Of a DNA stretch of 64,000 nucleotides, positions 35,684 through 46,100 are shown one piece after another. Within the stretch, counting starts at the first letter, position 1, and each line of letters begins with the position of its first letter. The stretch is from assembly GCF_023667495.1 (NCBI RefSeq), contig NZ_JAMOZL010000010.1, positions 273,525-337,524 on the forward strand. Direction: 5' to 3'. The translations under genes were made by a program, and so were the position numbers. This DNA comes from Dyadobacter sp. MSC1_007 (GTDB lineage Bacteria > Bacteroidota > Bacteroidia > Cytophagales > Spirosomataceae). The notes under the pieces were generated by a model. It saw only the letters and a program-made list of their open reading frames with translations, had not been told where the DNA came from and ran no database searches.

Positions 35684-37396
35684 TTAATACCCAGGATTCT
35701 GTACATAAAGCCCCTTAGTAAAGCTAATCTCACGCTGCGGGATTGGTAAATATTCGTCGCGGCCCGCCGTGAATTTTGCCGTGGCCAGGAATGGACGCCT
35801 AACCTTCTCTTTTTCAAGATACGCATTCAAAGTCTGCTCGGCAATGCCCCAGCGTACAAGGTCGAAAAAGCGTGGGCTTTCCGTCGCGAATTCCAGCCTT
35901 CTTTCCCATCTCAAAGCCTTTCTTGCAAAATCCTGCGTCCAGCCCGAAGCTGAATATTCTTTGACATTGTATTTAGACGGCAAAGTACCGTTCGCTTTTT
36001 TAAGCCTGCCAGTGCTCGCAGCAGCACGCTTACGGATCTGGTTGATCAGCGGCAAAGCCAGGGCGTGTTGTCCCAGTTCAATGTAAGCTTCGGCCTGCAT
36101 TAAAAGCACATCATCATAACGGATCACGTCGATATTTTTCGAGCTGCCGATAAAAGGTCCTTCTTTGTGATATGACGAACTGGTAGCAAGTTGTTGTTCT
36201 TTCATCGAATGAAAAAAGCCGTAAACCCCCGGATCGCGTACCCAGCTGTTGCTGAACGGCTTAGTAGCATCATACTTGTAAGGATGGCCATCGATCCCGA
36301 TCGTGTGGTCCACGCGCGGATCGACTGTTTCAGCTGCAAAATCGACGTTTTTGTCATTAAATGTTTCAAAAAGCGGTAATCCGCTGGCGTCGGTGCGGTA
36401 GGCGTTGGCGAGGTTCTGGCTGGGTTGGTGGAAGCCGCAGCAGCCGTATTGAGGAGCGCCGTGCGGGTAGTTGAGTCCCGTTACGTAGCTGATGCGCCCT
36501 ACGGCAGTCCCGTCGTTGATCGAATACTGGATTGCGAAAATCGATTCCGGCCCATTCTCGGTTTCGGCGATGAAATTCTCTGCAAAATCAGACTGCAAGC
36601 CGTATTGGCCCGAACTGATCACCTGTTGCGTCAACGTTACCACTTCTTGCAACCTGTTTTTGTTGATAGCAGTCACCTTGTGGGCCGCATCCTGCTCGTA
36701 AGCCTGGAACAGCCTCAGTTTGGCCAGGTAAGCAGCCGCCGACAATTTGTTAGCGCGACCGATCTGGCTTTGTTTCTGCGGAAGGTTATCGACAGCGAAC
36801 TGGAAATCATCGCCGATCTTATTCCAAAGTTCGTCATTGGTATACTTCACATTCGACTCTTTCAGGATCGCATCGCTGGACAGCGTTTCATCGATATAAG
36901 GAATATTTTTGAACAACATTTTTAGCATAAAATGCGAATGCGCACGTAGAAAACGCATTTCGGCCACGCGGACCGTTTTTAGCGGAAATTGCTCTTCTGT
37001 AAGCGTGTTCAAACTTGCCAGTGCCGCATTGGCGCGTGAAATAGCCTTGTAAAAGTTCTCCCAGGTGAATGGGTGCATGATGCCGAGGTCGGGACGCGTG
37101 AGGTTATAATGTTCGTAAAAATCAACCTCGGCCACATCGGAAACACCGCCACCGCCTTTGTAGGCATCATCGGAGCGCACGCTGCCGTACACCCACATGC
37201 TCGTCATCGGGCCGATCATGTCGTCATTGCCAATGCCTGCGTAAGCGGCCGTAACAAGGGATTCCGCACCGGAAGCCGATTTAATATTGTCCGACGACAG
37301 CAGCCCTTGCGGCTCATAATCAAGGAAATCGTTGCAGGAAGTATTGACCAGCACCGTTCCGGCGATGATCAGGCTGAATATGGATCTGTTTTTCAT
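35684..37396 (-). CDS. SusD/RagB-family lipoprotein of the fructan PUL
   Basis: The 570-residue surface lipoprotein has a lipobox VNTSC (Cys about 21) followed by NDFLDYEPQGLLSSDN, a typical mature SusD start. Later signatures are MRFLRAHSHFMLKMLFKNIPYI, DDVLLMQAEAYIELGQ, NQIRKRAAAS and RWERRLEFATESPRFFDLVRWG; the protein ends YVQNPGY. It is 20 bases downstream of its SusC. Together they should capture fructan oligosaccharides at the surface, judged from the GH32, fructokinase and fructose-type HTCS in the same run of genes. Confidence 0.95.
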   Translation of the reverse strand: MKNRSIFSLIIAGTVLVNTSCNDFLDYEPQGLLSSDNIKSASGAESLVTAAYAGIGNDDMIGPMTSMWVYGSVRSDDAYKGGGGVSDVAEVDFYEHYNLTRPDLGIMHPFTWENFYKAISRANAALASLNTLTEEQFPLKTVRVAEMRFLRAHSHFMLKMLFKNIPYIDETLSSDAILKESNVKYTNDELWNKIGDDFQFAVDNLPQKQSQIGRANKLSAAAYLAKLRLFQAYEQDAAHKVTAINKNRLQEVVTLTQQVISSGQYGLQSDFAENFIAETENGPESIFAIQYSINDGTAVGRISYVTGLNYPHGAPQYGCCGFHQPSQNLANAYRTDASGLPLFETFNDKNVDFAAETVDPRVDHTIGIDGHPYKYDATKPFSNSWVRDPGVYGFFHSMKEQQLATSSSYHKEGPFIGSSKNIDVIRYDDVLLMQAEAYIELGQHALALPLINQIRKRAAASTGRLKKANGTLPSKYNVKEYSASGWTQDFARKALRWERRLEFATESPRFFDLVRWGIAEQTLNAYLEKEKVRRPFLATAKFTAGRDEYLPIPQREISFTKGLYVQNPGY

Positions 37397-37416
37397 GATA
37401 ATTCGCTTTGTCAGGG

Positions 37417-40400
37417 TTAGAATGATACGTTCAAACCAAATGTGAATGTTCTGGGAATGGGGATGGCGTTGATATCCGTCCGTTCGGGATCTGGACCACT
37501 GAAACTTTTGGATTTGACCAGGAAGAGATTTTCCGCCATCAGGTACATACGAACCCGTTGCAGTTTGATCTTCTGGACAAGCTCAGAGCTCAGCGCATAG
37601 CCGATCTGCACGTTACGCAGTTTGAAATAGGAAGTGTTTACATTGAAATAATCCGAAGTACGCGTCTCATTATTGGCGTCGGACAGTGATAGCGCAGGGA
37701 TTTTGGAGCCTGTGTTGGTAGGCGACCATGCGTCAAATACGCCCGGGCCTACATTCTCACGTCCACGGATGAAGTTGTTATAGAATGTATAAGAGTCGAA
37801 ACCCTTCCTGCCCGCGATCCCCGATCCGAATACCGAAAAGTCAAATGCTTTGTAAAACGCTTCAAATTTGACATTGTATTCAAATGCAGGCAATGTGGTA
37901 CCGAAGAACACGCGGTCAAGATCGTCGATCTTGTTGTCGCCGTTGGTGTCCACGTACCGGATACGGCCCGGTCCGGCACCTACCTGGGCGGGAGCAGCGT
38001 CCACTTCGGCCTGATTCTGGAAAAGCCCGGCGGTTTTGTATCCGAAAATATCGAATTGCGAATGGCCGAGAATGGTTTGGACCGCATTACCGGCATAAGC
38101 GGCACGAACTTCCTCAGGCAGCTCGGTGATCTTGTCACGGAAACGGCTCACGCCGGCCATTACATTGTAGGTGAAATCACCTTTTGGACGCGCATAGTAG
38201 CCTGCTGAAAACTCAAAACCGCGGTTAGACTTAGCCGCGCCGTTCAATACACGCAGTTGGCCTTCGCCTACTGCCGAAGCAACCGGCGGGGTAATCAGGA
38301 TATCACTGGTTTTTCTGGTGAAATAGTCAAACGAACCCTGAATCATGCCATCGAACAAACCAAAATCAAGCCCTACGTTTGCTTCGTCGGTCGTCTCCCA
38401 TTTCAGGTTCGGATTGGCACCCTGGATGGATACGAAGCCGGACGGAAGGTTGCCCGTGTTGGCGCCGTTGAGGTCATAGGCAGTCCCGATATTATAAAAC
38501 TGGTCGAAAAAGCTGTTATGTCCGTTAGGAAACTGCGACTGCCGTGCACCATAACGCGTATCATACAACCCAAAACGGGCCAAGTCGCCTATTTCCTGGT
38601 TTCCGACACGCCCCACACCAGCCCGTACTTTCAGGTTGCTGATCTTGGTAACCCCTTTGAAAAACTGCTCCTTATCGATCCGCCAGCCGACAGACGCAGC
38701 CGGGAAGATACCATATGCATTTTCAGACCCAAACCGGGAAGAACCGTCGCGGCGGATGGTGATCGCGGCCAGATAGCGGTCGGAGAAACCATAGTCGATG
38801 CGTGCAAACTGCGAGAGTAACCTGCTTCCCGAACCACTTCCGGTGACGTTGGTATTGCCCGTGCCCGCATTCAGAACAAAATACTCTTTCGTCTGAACGG
38901 CAAACCCTTCTTTTCTGGCTATCTCAAAATCAGAATCGTTTTTTATGGCCTCAATACCGGCCAGGAATTTGAAATGGTTGTTGCCCAAATCAAGGTTATA
39001 GCGTGCCGTGTTGGACCAGGTAACGCTTAAATATCTGTTCTGATCGATCGTCAGACTGTTGTTGGCACGTCCGAAAGAACCTTCTTCAAAAGACTGCTCG
39101 ATGTTTTTGGAACGATAGGCAGCATTATCCGCGCCAAGGCTGGTTTTGATAAAGAAATTCTTGAAAGGCTGTAATTCCACGAACACATTTCCGAAGAGCG
39201 TCAAACGGTGGGCATTGTCCCATTTGTTGATTTCCTGCATGTGGAGTGGGTTATTGCGGTCGGAATACCCCGAGCCAATCGCGCCACCCCAGGAACCGTC
39301 CTTGGCATAAACCGGAATGGTAGGGGCAAGGGTAACGGCCAGGCCGGGCGTAAGTGCGCCGCCGATATCGGTGGAGGCAAGGGTTTCATTGGATGAAGCC
39401 ATCTGCATATTGGCCCCGATTTTCAATTTGCCGTCAAATGCGCTGGTCAATGCATTGATCCGGCCGCTGAGCTTGTCATAATCCGTGTAACGGAGCATGC
39501 CGGTGTTTTTGTAATAACCCATATTGATTTGCAGGGAAGAAGTACCGTTTCCGCCGGAGATCGTCAGTTCATTATTAGTGACGATACCTGTTTTATACAT
39601 CACGTCCTGCCAATCGGTGTCGCCTGCGGGCATATTGGCATTGCCGCCAACCAGTGGCTGCACGCGCACGCCGTTGAGTACCGGCTTGCTGAAATCCTTG
39701 TTCCAGTCAAAAGCGTACAATGCGCCGTAACCGTCTTCCGGGTTTACACCATCATTCACAGACGCCTGCCAGAGTGCCCGGCCGCGATCGGCAGCATTCA
39801 ACATTTTAAAACGCGCATATTTTTCAGATTGCGTTGAAATACTGGTATTGAAATCGACATTGATCTTGCCGTTCAGGTTAGAGCCGTTTTTAGTCGTAAC
39901 AATGATCACCCCATTCGAAGCCCTCGACCCGTAAATGGACGAGGCCGACGCGTCTTTCAATACCTGGATGGATTCGATCGAGTTGGGGTTAAGGCCCTGG
40001 AAGACTTCCGGGCGCTTCGTAGGCACCCCGTCGATCACGTAAAGCGGATCGGTGTTGCCCAGGGTGTTCGCTCCGCGGATCAGGATGCGGGAGTTGGTAC
40101 CATTCGGCGAGCCCGTTTTTTCAATGTATAAACCCGGTACGCGGCCCTGTAATGCCTGCATGGGGTTTCCCGAGCTGATGTTTTTCAACGGGGCCATGTC
40201 CACAACGGCAATCGCGCCGGTCAGGTCTTCCTTTTTGGAAGAAGTATAACCCACAACCACCACTTCATTGAGGCTTTTCTGGTCATAGTCTAACGTCACG
40301 TCGATCAACGTCTGGTTGCCGACCACTACCTCTTTCGACTGCATGCCGATGTAGGAGAATACCAGCGTCGCACCCGCGTTCGGAGTAATGGCATAAGCTC

Positions 40401-40581
40401 CCGCCACGTCTGTGACGGCCCCGTTTGAAGTGCCCTTTTCGAGCACATTCACGCCCGGCAGCGGTTCGCCGTCAATGCTCTTGACCACTCCTTTTACATT
40501 AGCCCTGTTTTGAGCCTGGCCTGGCCCGGCCGTTGCGCAGATGACGGCCAGCGCCATCAGCAGTAGAAATTTTTTCATCAT
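37417..40581 (-). CDS. SusC/RagA-family TonB-dependent transporter of the fructan PUL
   Basis: The 1054-residue transporter has a signal peptide (1-24, GPGQAQ), a carboxypeptidase-regulatory-like domain (about 27-100; VKGVVKSIDGEPLPGVNV), the plug with VVVGYTSSKKEDLTGA and IESIQVLKDASASSIYGSRAS, and the beta-barrel to a final Phe (FGLNVSF). A calcium-loop-like YVDTNGDNKIDDLDRVF lies near 865. The start has two adjacent Met codons; the first is taken. It lies 28 bases after the fructokinase and 20 bases before susD, inside the six-gene fructan operon. Confidence 0.95.
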   Translation of the reverse strand: MMKKFLLLMALAVICATAGPGQAQNRANVKGVVKSIDGEPLPGVNVLEKGTSNGAVTDVAGAYAITPNAGATLVFSYIGMQSKEVVVGNQTLIDVTLDYDQKSLNEVVVVGYTSSKKEDLTGAIAVVDMAPLKNISSGNPMQALQGRVPGLYIEKTGSPNGTNSRILIRGANTLGNTDPLYVIDGVPTKRPEVFQGLNPNSIESIQVLKDASASSIYGSRASNGVIIVTTKNGSNLNGKINVDFNTSISTQSEKYARFKMLNAADRGRALWQASVNDGVNPEDGYGALYAFDWNKDFSKPVLNGVRVQPLVGGNANMPAGDTDWQDVMYKTGIVTNNELTISGGNGTSSLQINMGYYKNTGMLRYTDYDKLSGRINALTSAFDGKLKIGANMQMASSNETLASTDIGGALTPGLAVTLAPTIPVYAKDGSWGGAIGSGYSDRNNPLHMQEINKWDNAHRLTLFGNVFVELQPFKNFFIKTSLGADNAAYRSKNIEQSFEEGSFGRANNSLTIDQNRYLSVTWSNTARYNLDLGNNHFKFLAGIEAIKNDSDFEIARKEGFAVQTKEYFVLNAGTGNTNVTGSGSGSRLLSQFARIDYGFSDRYLAAITIRRDGSSRFGSENAYGIFPAASVGWRIDKEQFFKGVTKISNLKVRAGVGRVGNQEIGDLARFGLYDTRYGARQSQFPNGHNSFFDQFYNIGTAYDLNGANTGNLPSGFVSIQGANPNLKWETTDEANVGLDFGLFDGMIQGSFDYFTRKTSDILITPPVASAVGEGQLRVLNGAAKSNRGFEFSAGYYARPKGDFTYNVMAGVSRFRDKITELPEEVRAAYAGNAVQTILGHSQFDIFGYKTAGLFQNQAEVDAAPAQVGAGPGRIRYVDTNGDNKIDDLDRVFFGTTLPAFEYNVKFEAFYKAFDFSVFGSGIAGRKGFDSYTFYNNFIRGRENVGPGVFDAWSPTNTGSKIPALSLSDANNETRTSDYFNVNTSYFKLRNVQIGYALSSELVQKIKLQRVRMYLMAENLFLVKSKSFSGPDPERTDINAIPIPRTFTFGLNVSF

Positions 40582-40609
40582 GGTTTCGATTAAAGTTAAA
40601 AAGGGGTGA

Positions 40610-41518
40610 TTAAATGATCTGACCGGCCGGCGATTGCTTCCGGATCATGGCTTCAATATCGGTTTCTGCGAATACGGGCAGTGCACCGGTTTTTCCGGCG
40701 ACGTATGCGCCGGCTGCACAGGCGAATTCAAGGGCTTCGTTCACAGGATGGCCGGTTGCGGTTTTGAACAGGAATGCGCCGAGGAAGGCGTCTCCGCTGC
40801 CGATGGTGTCAGCCACCTGCACTACAAAACCGGGATGCTGGTGGTACTGGCCATCGGGCGTAAGCACCATCGCACCCTGTTCGCCGCAGGTAAGCACCAG
40901 CATATCGAGCCGGTAGCGGTCCATAACCAGTGCCATGGCTTCCCGCTCGCCATCAAATTCACCGATCCACCCGGCCACTTCGACGAGTTCGTGCTCATTC
41001 ATTTTGACGATCCTTGCAAAACCGAGCAGTTCGAGCACGCCCTCGCGGGTATAATGCGGCGGGCGCAGGTTCACGTCGAATACCGGCCTGCGGGCGTCTT
41101 TCAGGTAGCGAAGCAATGCGAGCCGGGTAATATCGTCACGCGCGGCAAGGCTCCCGTACACGAAATAGTCACTTGCGGCAACTTTTTCAGCAGCAAGCGC
41201 ATCGTACTGAATGTAGTCCCAGGCAACAGGATGAAGGATTTTATAGGTAACCTCATGACTGTCGGAGACATTGGCTTTCGCAATGCCCGTAAGGTGCGTC
41301 TCGCCGGTTTGGACGAAATCTGTCGAAAGTCCCTGGCCTTTCATGAATTCCAGGAGCTCGGCACCCAGCTCGTCGTGCCCGACGCGGCTGATAAAGGAAA
41401 CATCGAGGCCATACCGTTGCAGATGGGCTGCAACATTCATCGTCGCCCCGCCGGCCAGCCGGGTATCCGGCAGCACGTCCCAAAGCACTTCTCCAAAGAC
41501 AGTGAGTTTCGGTGTCAT
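40610..41518 (-). CDS. PfkB-family fructokinase
   Basis: The 302-residue cytoplasmic sugar kinase is expected to turn imported fructose into fructose 6-phosphate. It has the ribokinase-fold glycine motif LAGGATMNVAAHL (21-33), a conserved DVNLRPP (148-154), and the C-terminal DTIGSGDAF (237-245) with catalytic base D243 and the anion hole. The DVLPDTRLAGGA opening is common in Bacteroidota fructokinases; 2-keto-3-deoxygluconate or other ketose kinases are alternatives. It sits between a sugar porter (29 bases) and SusC (28 bases) in a locus with GH32, so fructose is the best substrate call. Confidence 0.92.
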   Translation of the reverse strand: MTPKLTVFGEVLWDVLPDTRLAGGATMNVAAHLQRYGLDVSFISRVGHDELGAELLEFMKGQGLSTDFVQTGETHLTGIAKANVSDSHEVTYKILHPVAWDYIQYDALAAEKVAASDYFVYGSLAARDDITRLALLRYLKDARRPVFDVNLRPPHYTREGVLELLGFARIVKMNEHELVEVAGWIGEFDGEREAMALVMDRYRLDMLVLTCGEQGAMVLTPDGQYHQHPGFVVQVADTIGSGDAFLGAFLFKTATGHPVNEALEFACAAGAYVAGKTGALPVFAETDIEAMIRKQSPAGQII

Positions 41519-41547
41519 TGTTCTAGTGGTTAAAATGTTGAAATAAC

Positions 41548-42882
41548 TTAGTGGAGGATCAGTGTTTTTTCTATTTGTTCGAGGGAAGTACCCTTCGTTT
41601 CAGGCATCATTTTCCAGACAAAAATGAGTTGCAGCACCATCATTCCACAGAAGATCATAAAGGTGTTGCCGCCACCCAGCGTCTCGGCGATATAGGGGAA
41701 AGTGAATGCGATAATCGCTGCAAGTAGCCAATGCATGAAGCTGCCCATAGACTGTCCAGCCGCCCGCACCTGATTTGGAAAGATCTCAGAAATAAATACC
41801 CAGATCACCGCGCCCTGGGAAAGTGCGAAAAAGGCAATGTAAATGAAGAGGTAGACGGGCACAGCGTAACCGCCGAGGTTGCCGCTGTAAAATGCCTGCG
41901 CCACCAGTCCCAATGTCGCGATAAGCCCGAAAGAGCCAATGAACATCAGCGTCCTGCGACCGAAACGATCGATCAGGTTGATGGCGATGAACGTGAAGCA
42001 AAAGTTGACAAGTCCTACGCCCGCCGACGACAATAATGCCGAACTCTTGCCCAGACCAGCCATTTCAAAAATGCGGGGCGCGTAATAGATAATGGCGTTG
42101 ATACCCGAAACCTGGTTGAAGAACGCGAAAAGCAGCGCCAGGAGAACGGGAACTTTGTATTGGGAGGAAAAAATAGAAAGAGAAGCACCGGACTTTTTAC
42201 TTGCGCCGGCCGAGTTCAGAATATCGTCCACAATGCCGGTCACGTCCATACCACTGTTGGCAATGGATAATATATGCCGCGCTTCTTCAATACGGCCGCG
42301 TTTCACGATCAGCCAGCGCGGACTTTCAGGGACAAACAGAATGGCTACCAGGAATACGAGCGACGGAAATGCTTGCACGCCGAGCATCCAGCGCCAGTCG
42401 TTTTCGCCCTGGCCTACGAGCAGGTAATTGGAAAGATATGCGATGAGAATTCCCAGCACCACATTGAACTGGAACATAGCTACCAGTCTTCCGCGCGAGT
42501 TGGCGGGCGATATTTCAGATATGTATAAAGGTGCGGTGACCGAAGAAATGCCGACGCCGATGCCACCAAGGAAGCGGAATATTAAGAAGGAGATCCAGTC
42601 GGAGGCGAGGGCAGAGCCTATTGATGAGAGAAGGTACAGCACCGCGATCGCGAAGAGTGTGTACTTGCGCCCGTACCGTTCGGAGGGGATAGCACCGGTG
42701 AGGGAGCCCACCACTGTGCCTATGAGCGCGATCGAAACTGTGAAACCGTGTTGTACCGTTGTAAGGCCCCAGAGCTGCTGGATGGATTTCTCGGCGCCGG
42801 AAATGACCGCAGTGTCAAACCCGAATAAAAACCCGCCCAGCGCAACTGTAAATGCCCAGAAGATTACCTTTTTGCTTGTCAT
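41548..42882 (-). CDS. Sugar porter (MFS), probable fructose importer
   Basis: The 444-residue inner-membrane protein has 12 helices and the signatures of the sugar porter family: GFDTAVISGA in helix 1, RFLGGIGVGISS, PESPRWLIVKRGR before the central loop, QVSGINAIIYYAP in helix 7, DRFGRRTL, and PETKG at the C-terminus. QQ/QVSGIN-type residues bind the hexose. Start chosen at MTSKKV next to helix 1; the frame runs 15 codons further upstream but adds no helix. It is the first gene of the fructan operon and should bring fructose released by GH32 into the cytoplasm for the kinase. Xylose or arabinose symport is the alternative. Confidence 0.92.
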   Translation of the reverse strand: MTSKKVIFWAFTVALGGFLFGFDTAVISGAEKSIQQLWGLTTVQHGFTVSIALIGTVVGSLTGAIPSERYGRKYTLFAIAVLYLLSSIGSALASDWISFLIFRFLGGIGVGISSVTAPLYISEISPANSRGRLVAMFQFNVVLGILIAYLSNYLLVGQGENDWRWMLGVQAFPSLVFLVAILFVPESPRWLIVKRGRIEEARHILSIANSGMDVTGIVDDILNSAGASKKSGASLSIFSSQYKVPVLLALLFAFFNQVSGINAIIYYAPRIFEMAGLGKSSALLSSAGVGLVNFCFTFIAINLIDRFGRRTLMFIGSFGLIATLGLVAQAFYSGNLGGYAVPVYLFIYIAFFALSQGAVIWVFISEIFPNQVRAAGQSMGSFMHWLLAAIIAFTFPYIAETLGGGNTFMIFCGMMVLQLIFVWKMMPETKGTSLEQIEKTLILH

Positions 42883-43084
42883 GATTTTGGAATTAATTTC
42901 TGACGAAGCTATCCGGTAAACATTCAATTTATTTTTGAATCAGTACCAAATGTTTTTAAATTCTCACATTGCATGATTTAGTATATAAGTTATTGATTTT
43001 TAGTTATTTATATTGATTTGAAAAACTTCTGTTTTTAATTTTGCTTCAAGTTTTTCAGGAAATGTTTCATGGTTATCGATCATA

Positions 43085-43131
43085 ATTAAAAAAGTGAAGG
43101 CAAGCGAAGATTCATAGAATCCTGCCTGCCT
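43085..43131 (-). terminator. Terminator after the beta-helix protein gene
   Basis: A long imperfect stem (43098-43131, core gattc-ata-gaatc, outer arms aggcaagc / gcctgcct) is followed on the minus strand by ACTTTTTTAATT. The plus strand also has a T-run at 43133-43137, so it may act both ways. The rest of 42883-43166 is AT-rich and shows no gene. Confidence 0.65.
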
Positions 43132-43166
43132 CTTTTTCAAACGTTGAGTGGTTGCTTTTTAAATAA

Positions 43167-46100
43167 CTAGTGCGTGACAATCAGTTTCAGTGGGCGCTTG
43201 GTCCCGTCCGACATTTGGACCTCCACAGTATAGTTGCCAGCCCCGATTTGGCCGATGTGGAAGCTTCCCTGCCGGAGCACCGGTTCCGAAACTGCCTTTC
43301 CGCTCATGTTGAAGAGCCGTATATGCCGGATATCTTCGGTTTTCAGCCCTTTCAGGCTCACTTTCGACACACCAACTGCCGGGTTTGGGTAAAGCGCTGC
43401 ACTTTCAGCCCCAAAATCCAGACTGACCATGCGGCTATATGCAAATGAACCGTCCAGGCGGTCCGCGGCCCGGTCGATCATTTTAAGCCGGTACATATTT
43501 GTACCGGCCATAGGAGAGCTGTCGGTATAGGAATAATCGGTAAGGGCAGATTCGCTTCCACGGGCCAGCACTTCGCCGAGGCGATGCCACTGCTTGCCAT
43601 TGCTGCTGCGTTCGATTTCGAATGAACGGCTGTTAATTTCAGAGCTGGTCTTCCATTGCAGATAGGCGGTATTCTCCTGTTTTTTTGCCTGAAAAGATAC
43701 GAGTGTAACCGGCAATGCTTCCTCGGATTGACCAGAAATAAAGAACCCGCTGAAACCTGACGCGTTAAATGAAACCAGGTACATGGTCTGGTCAGCACTT
43801 TCGGTGACGGTAACATCGGTAATCAGCTCTGTTTTGCCAGAATATGTGCCCGGGAAGCCATAGGGGCTTGTTCCGTGGTATTGCATCACTTTCAGATTAG
43901 CTGGTAGCGTCGCATTATTCGCATTGCCGTAGGCTTGGTTGTATGCGTCGAAATCCGCTTTGGCAAAGAACAAAGTCACTTTTGCCGGACCATCGGTGCC
44001 GGACGGGGTAATGTCATAATGTCTTTTTACAAAGATTTTCTCACCGTCAGCTACCGTGTTGCCGGCAGCCAGGAACGCTTTGATTGTTACATTGCCTAAT
44101 GTACCTGGCGCGCCGGTAGGTTCGATGAGGCCAAACGTTTTGCAGTCGCTGGTTAGCGAAGTCGCACCCGCATACACAGGCAGCGCGACGGTTTCACCAC
44201 TCGCGGGCAATGTTCCGGGGCCGGGAATGGCCTGCATTTCGTAGGCGCCCATATCAGTTTGTACATTATAAATGCGCAGGTTGTTTACCAGGTCCGTCGA
44301 AGGGTTCGGAATGCCGGGAAGGGCATCGTTGGTTCCTCTGTTGATCGCCGGAGAGCATGCCAACAGCGTCCAGTCGGTAGGGCTGGTGAATTGCGGGTTG
44401 GTGCCGCCGTCGAGATTGTGATCAGTGTCGCTGGCCGTCATGCCTTCTACCAGGCTGTATGTGACTGTTACGGTTCCGTCATTATTGGAAATGCCGCTTC
44501 CGTTGCCGTAGATAATGCTGTTGCGGACCGTCACGTTGCCATAGTAGCCATTAATCGTGCCTGGAACGGATTGAGAGTTGCCCGAAACCGTGCAGTTTAA
44601 TAGGGTGATGGTCGATCCATCGTTGAAAATAGCCCCTGAGAACTCGCTGGCGGAATTTTCCACGATCACACAGTTGATCAGTATGGTATTAGAGCCGCTC
44701 TTGTTATTAATCGCCCCGCCGCTGCCGAACATCACGTTATTACTTTTAAATAAGGTATTGATAATCAGCGGTGAGGAGTTGTAGTTGTAAACCCCGCCCC
44801 CGCCATCGAATGCAGAATTATCAATGAATGCACAATTGGCAATCGTCGGAGAAGCGTCTACGTTCCGTATGGCGCCTCCCTCAGTTCCCAGTGCACCAGT
44901 AATAGTTAATCCGTCGAGCAGGTCGTCCCGTGTCAGGTTGTTCTGGTAGTTGTCAAAAGCCGGTCCATTGAATGACAAGAATACCGTGGCCGTGGCTGGT
45001 TCGCCGTGGACAATGGGTAACGGGCGCTGGTTTACAGCTGTTTCATTGCCGACGAAACTGCCGTAAATTTTCACACCATGGATCATCGCCAGGCTCGACC
45101 CTTCATCATCGTACAATCCCCGCGCTATCCATATCTGGTCGCCACTCGTTGCAACGCTAAGTGCGTCGTTGATTCTAGTAAAAGCACTGGCCCAGCTTTC
45201 TCCCGATGGAACAGGGGCAGTGCTGGCTGCATTGACATACCATATCGTGCTCGGCGCCACTTCGTAAGGCCCAAGATCAATGGCGCTGCTGGTAAGCCTC
45301 CGTTCTCCATCGAGCGTAATGGGGCTGTCGTCCCCGGTTTTAGGAAATGCAGACAGGTCGGTCGCGGGGTTTCCTGCATTGGTCACCGGACTACCTTTGA
45401 CCTGCCGGAAATCGAGCTCAGCGGCATTGGTGAATTGCGGGTCGGTATCGAGAATGCTGGTCCCGCCCGCGAACCCACCCTGGATCAGTGAGTAGGCGAC
45501 TGTGGGCGTGCCGCTACCGCTGATGCTGCTTTTACCGTCAGGCGACGCAGGGTCTGCATTATCCCAGATAATGTTGTTTTCGATGACCGGTGATGAGCTG
45601 CCGGCGATATAAATAGCCCCGCCATTGCCCGGTGCTGAATTTGCACCCACTTCATTCTTTGAGAACGTGCAATTGCGAATGGTAGGCGATGATCCGTCGA
45701 TATAGATTGCGCCGCCTTGCCCGGACGTGGTGCCTTTGGCTGTGTTCAGGATAAAAAGGCATTGTAAGACCAACGGGTTTGAGTTCAGGAGATAAATAGC
45801 GCCACCCTTTCCATCGGCCGCGGCCGGGTCTGTATTGTTGCCGTTGAAGATGCAGTTGGCGATCGTTGGTGACGAATTGTTGAGATAAATGGCGCCACCC
45901 AATCTGGCGCCCCCGCTGGAAAAGCCTGTGCCGGCAGTAATGAAAAAGCCGTCCAGCCTTGTGGATGCACCTGCGCCAGTGGCTGTAATTACATTGCCCC
46001 CAAGTCCCTGTAGAGTGACGGGGCTGGATGTGACGCTTCGTTCTCTCAGATCGCTTTCATACCCGCTAAAACCGCCGTAATAGGCCACACCGTTGGTGAG

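Noticed and set aside
40634..41533. Plus-strand open frame of about 299 codons
   Set aside because: It lies wholly antisense to the fructokinase gene, whose motifs are complete. It is Cys/His-rich shadow sequence with no recognisable domain.
42947..42954. AACATTTG as -7 element of the fructan operon
   Set aside because: First base of TAnnTTTG is mismatched and no -33 element is seen.
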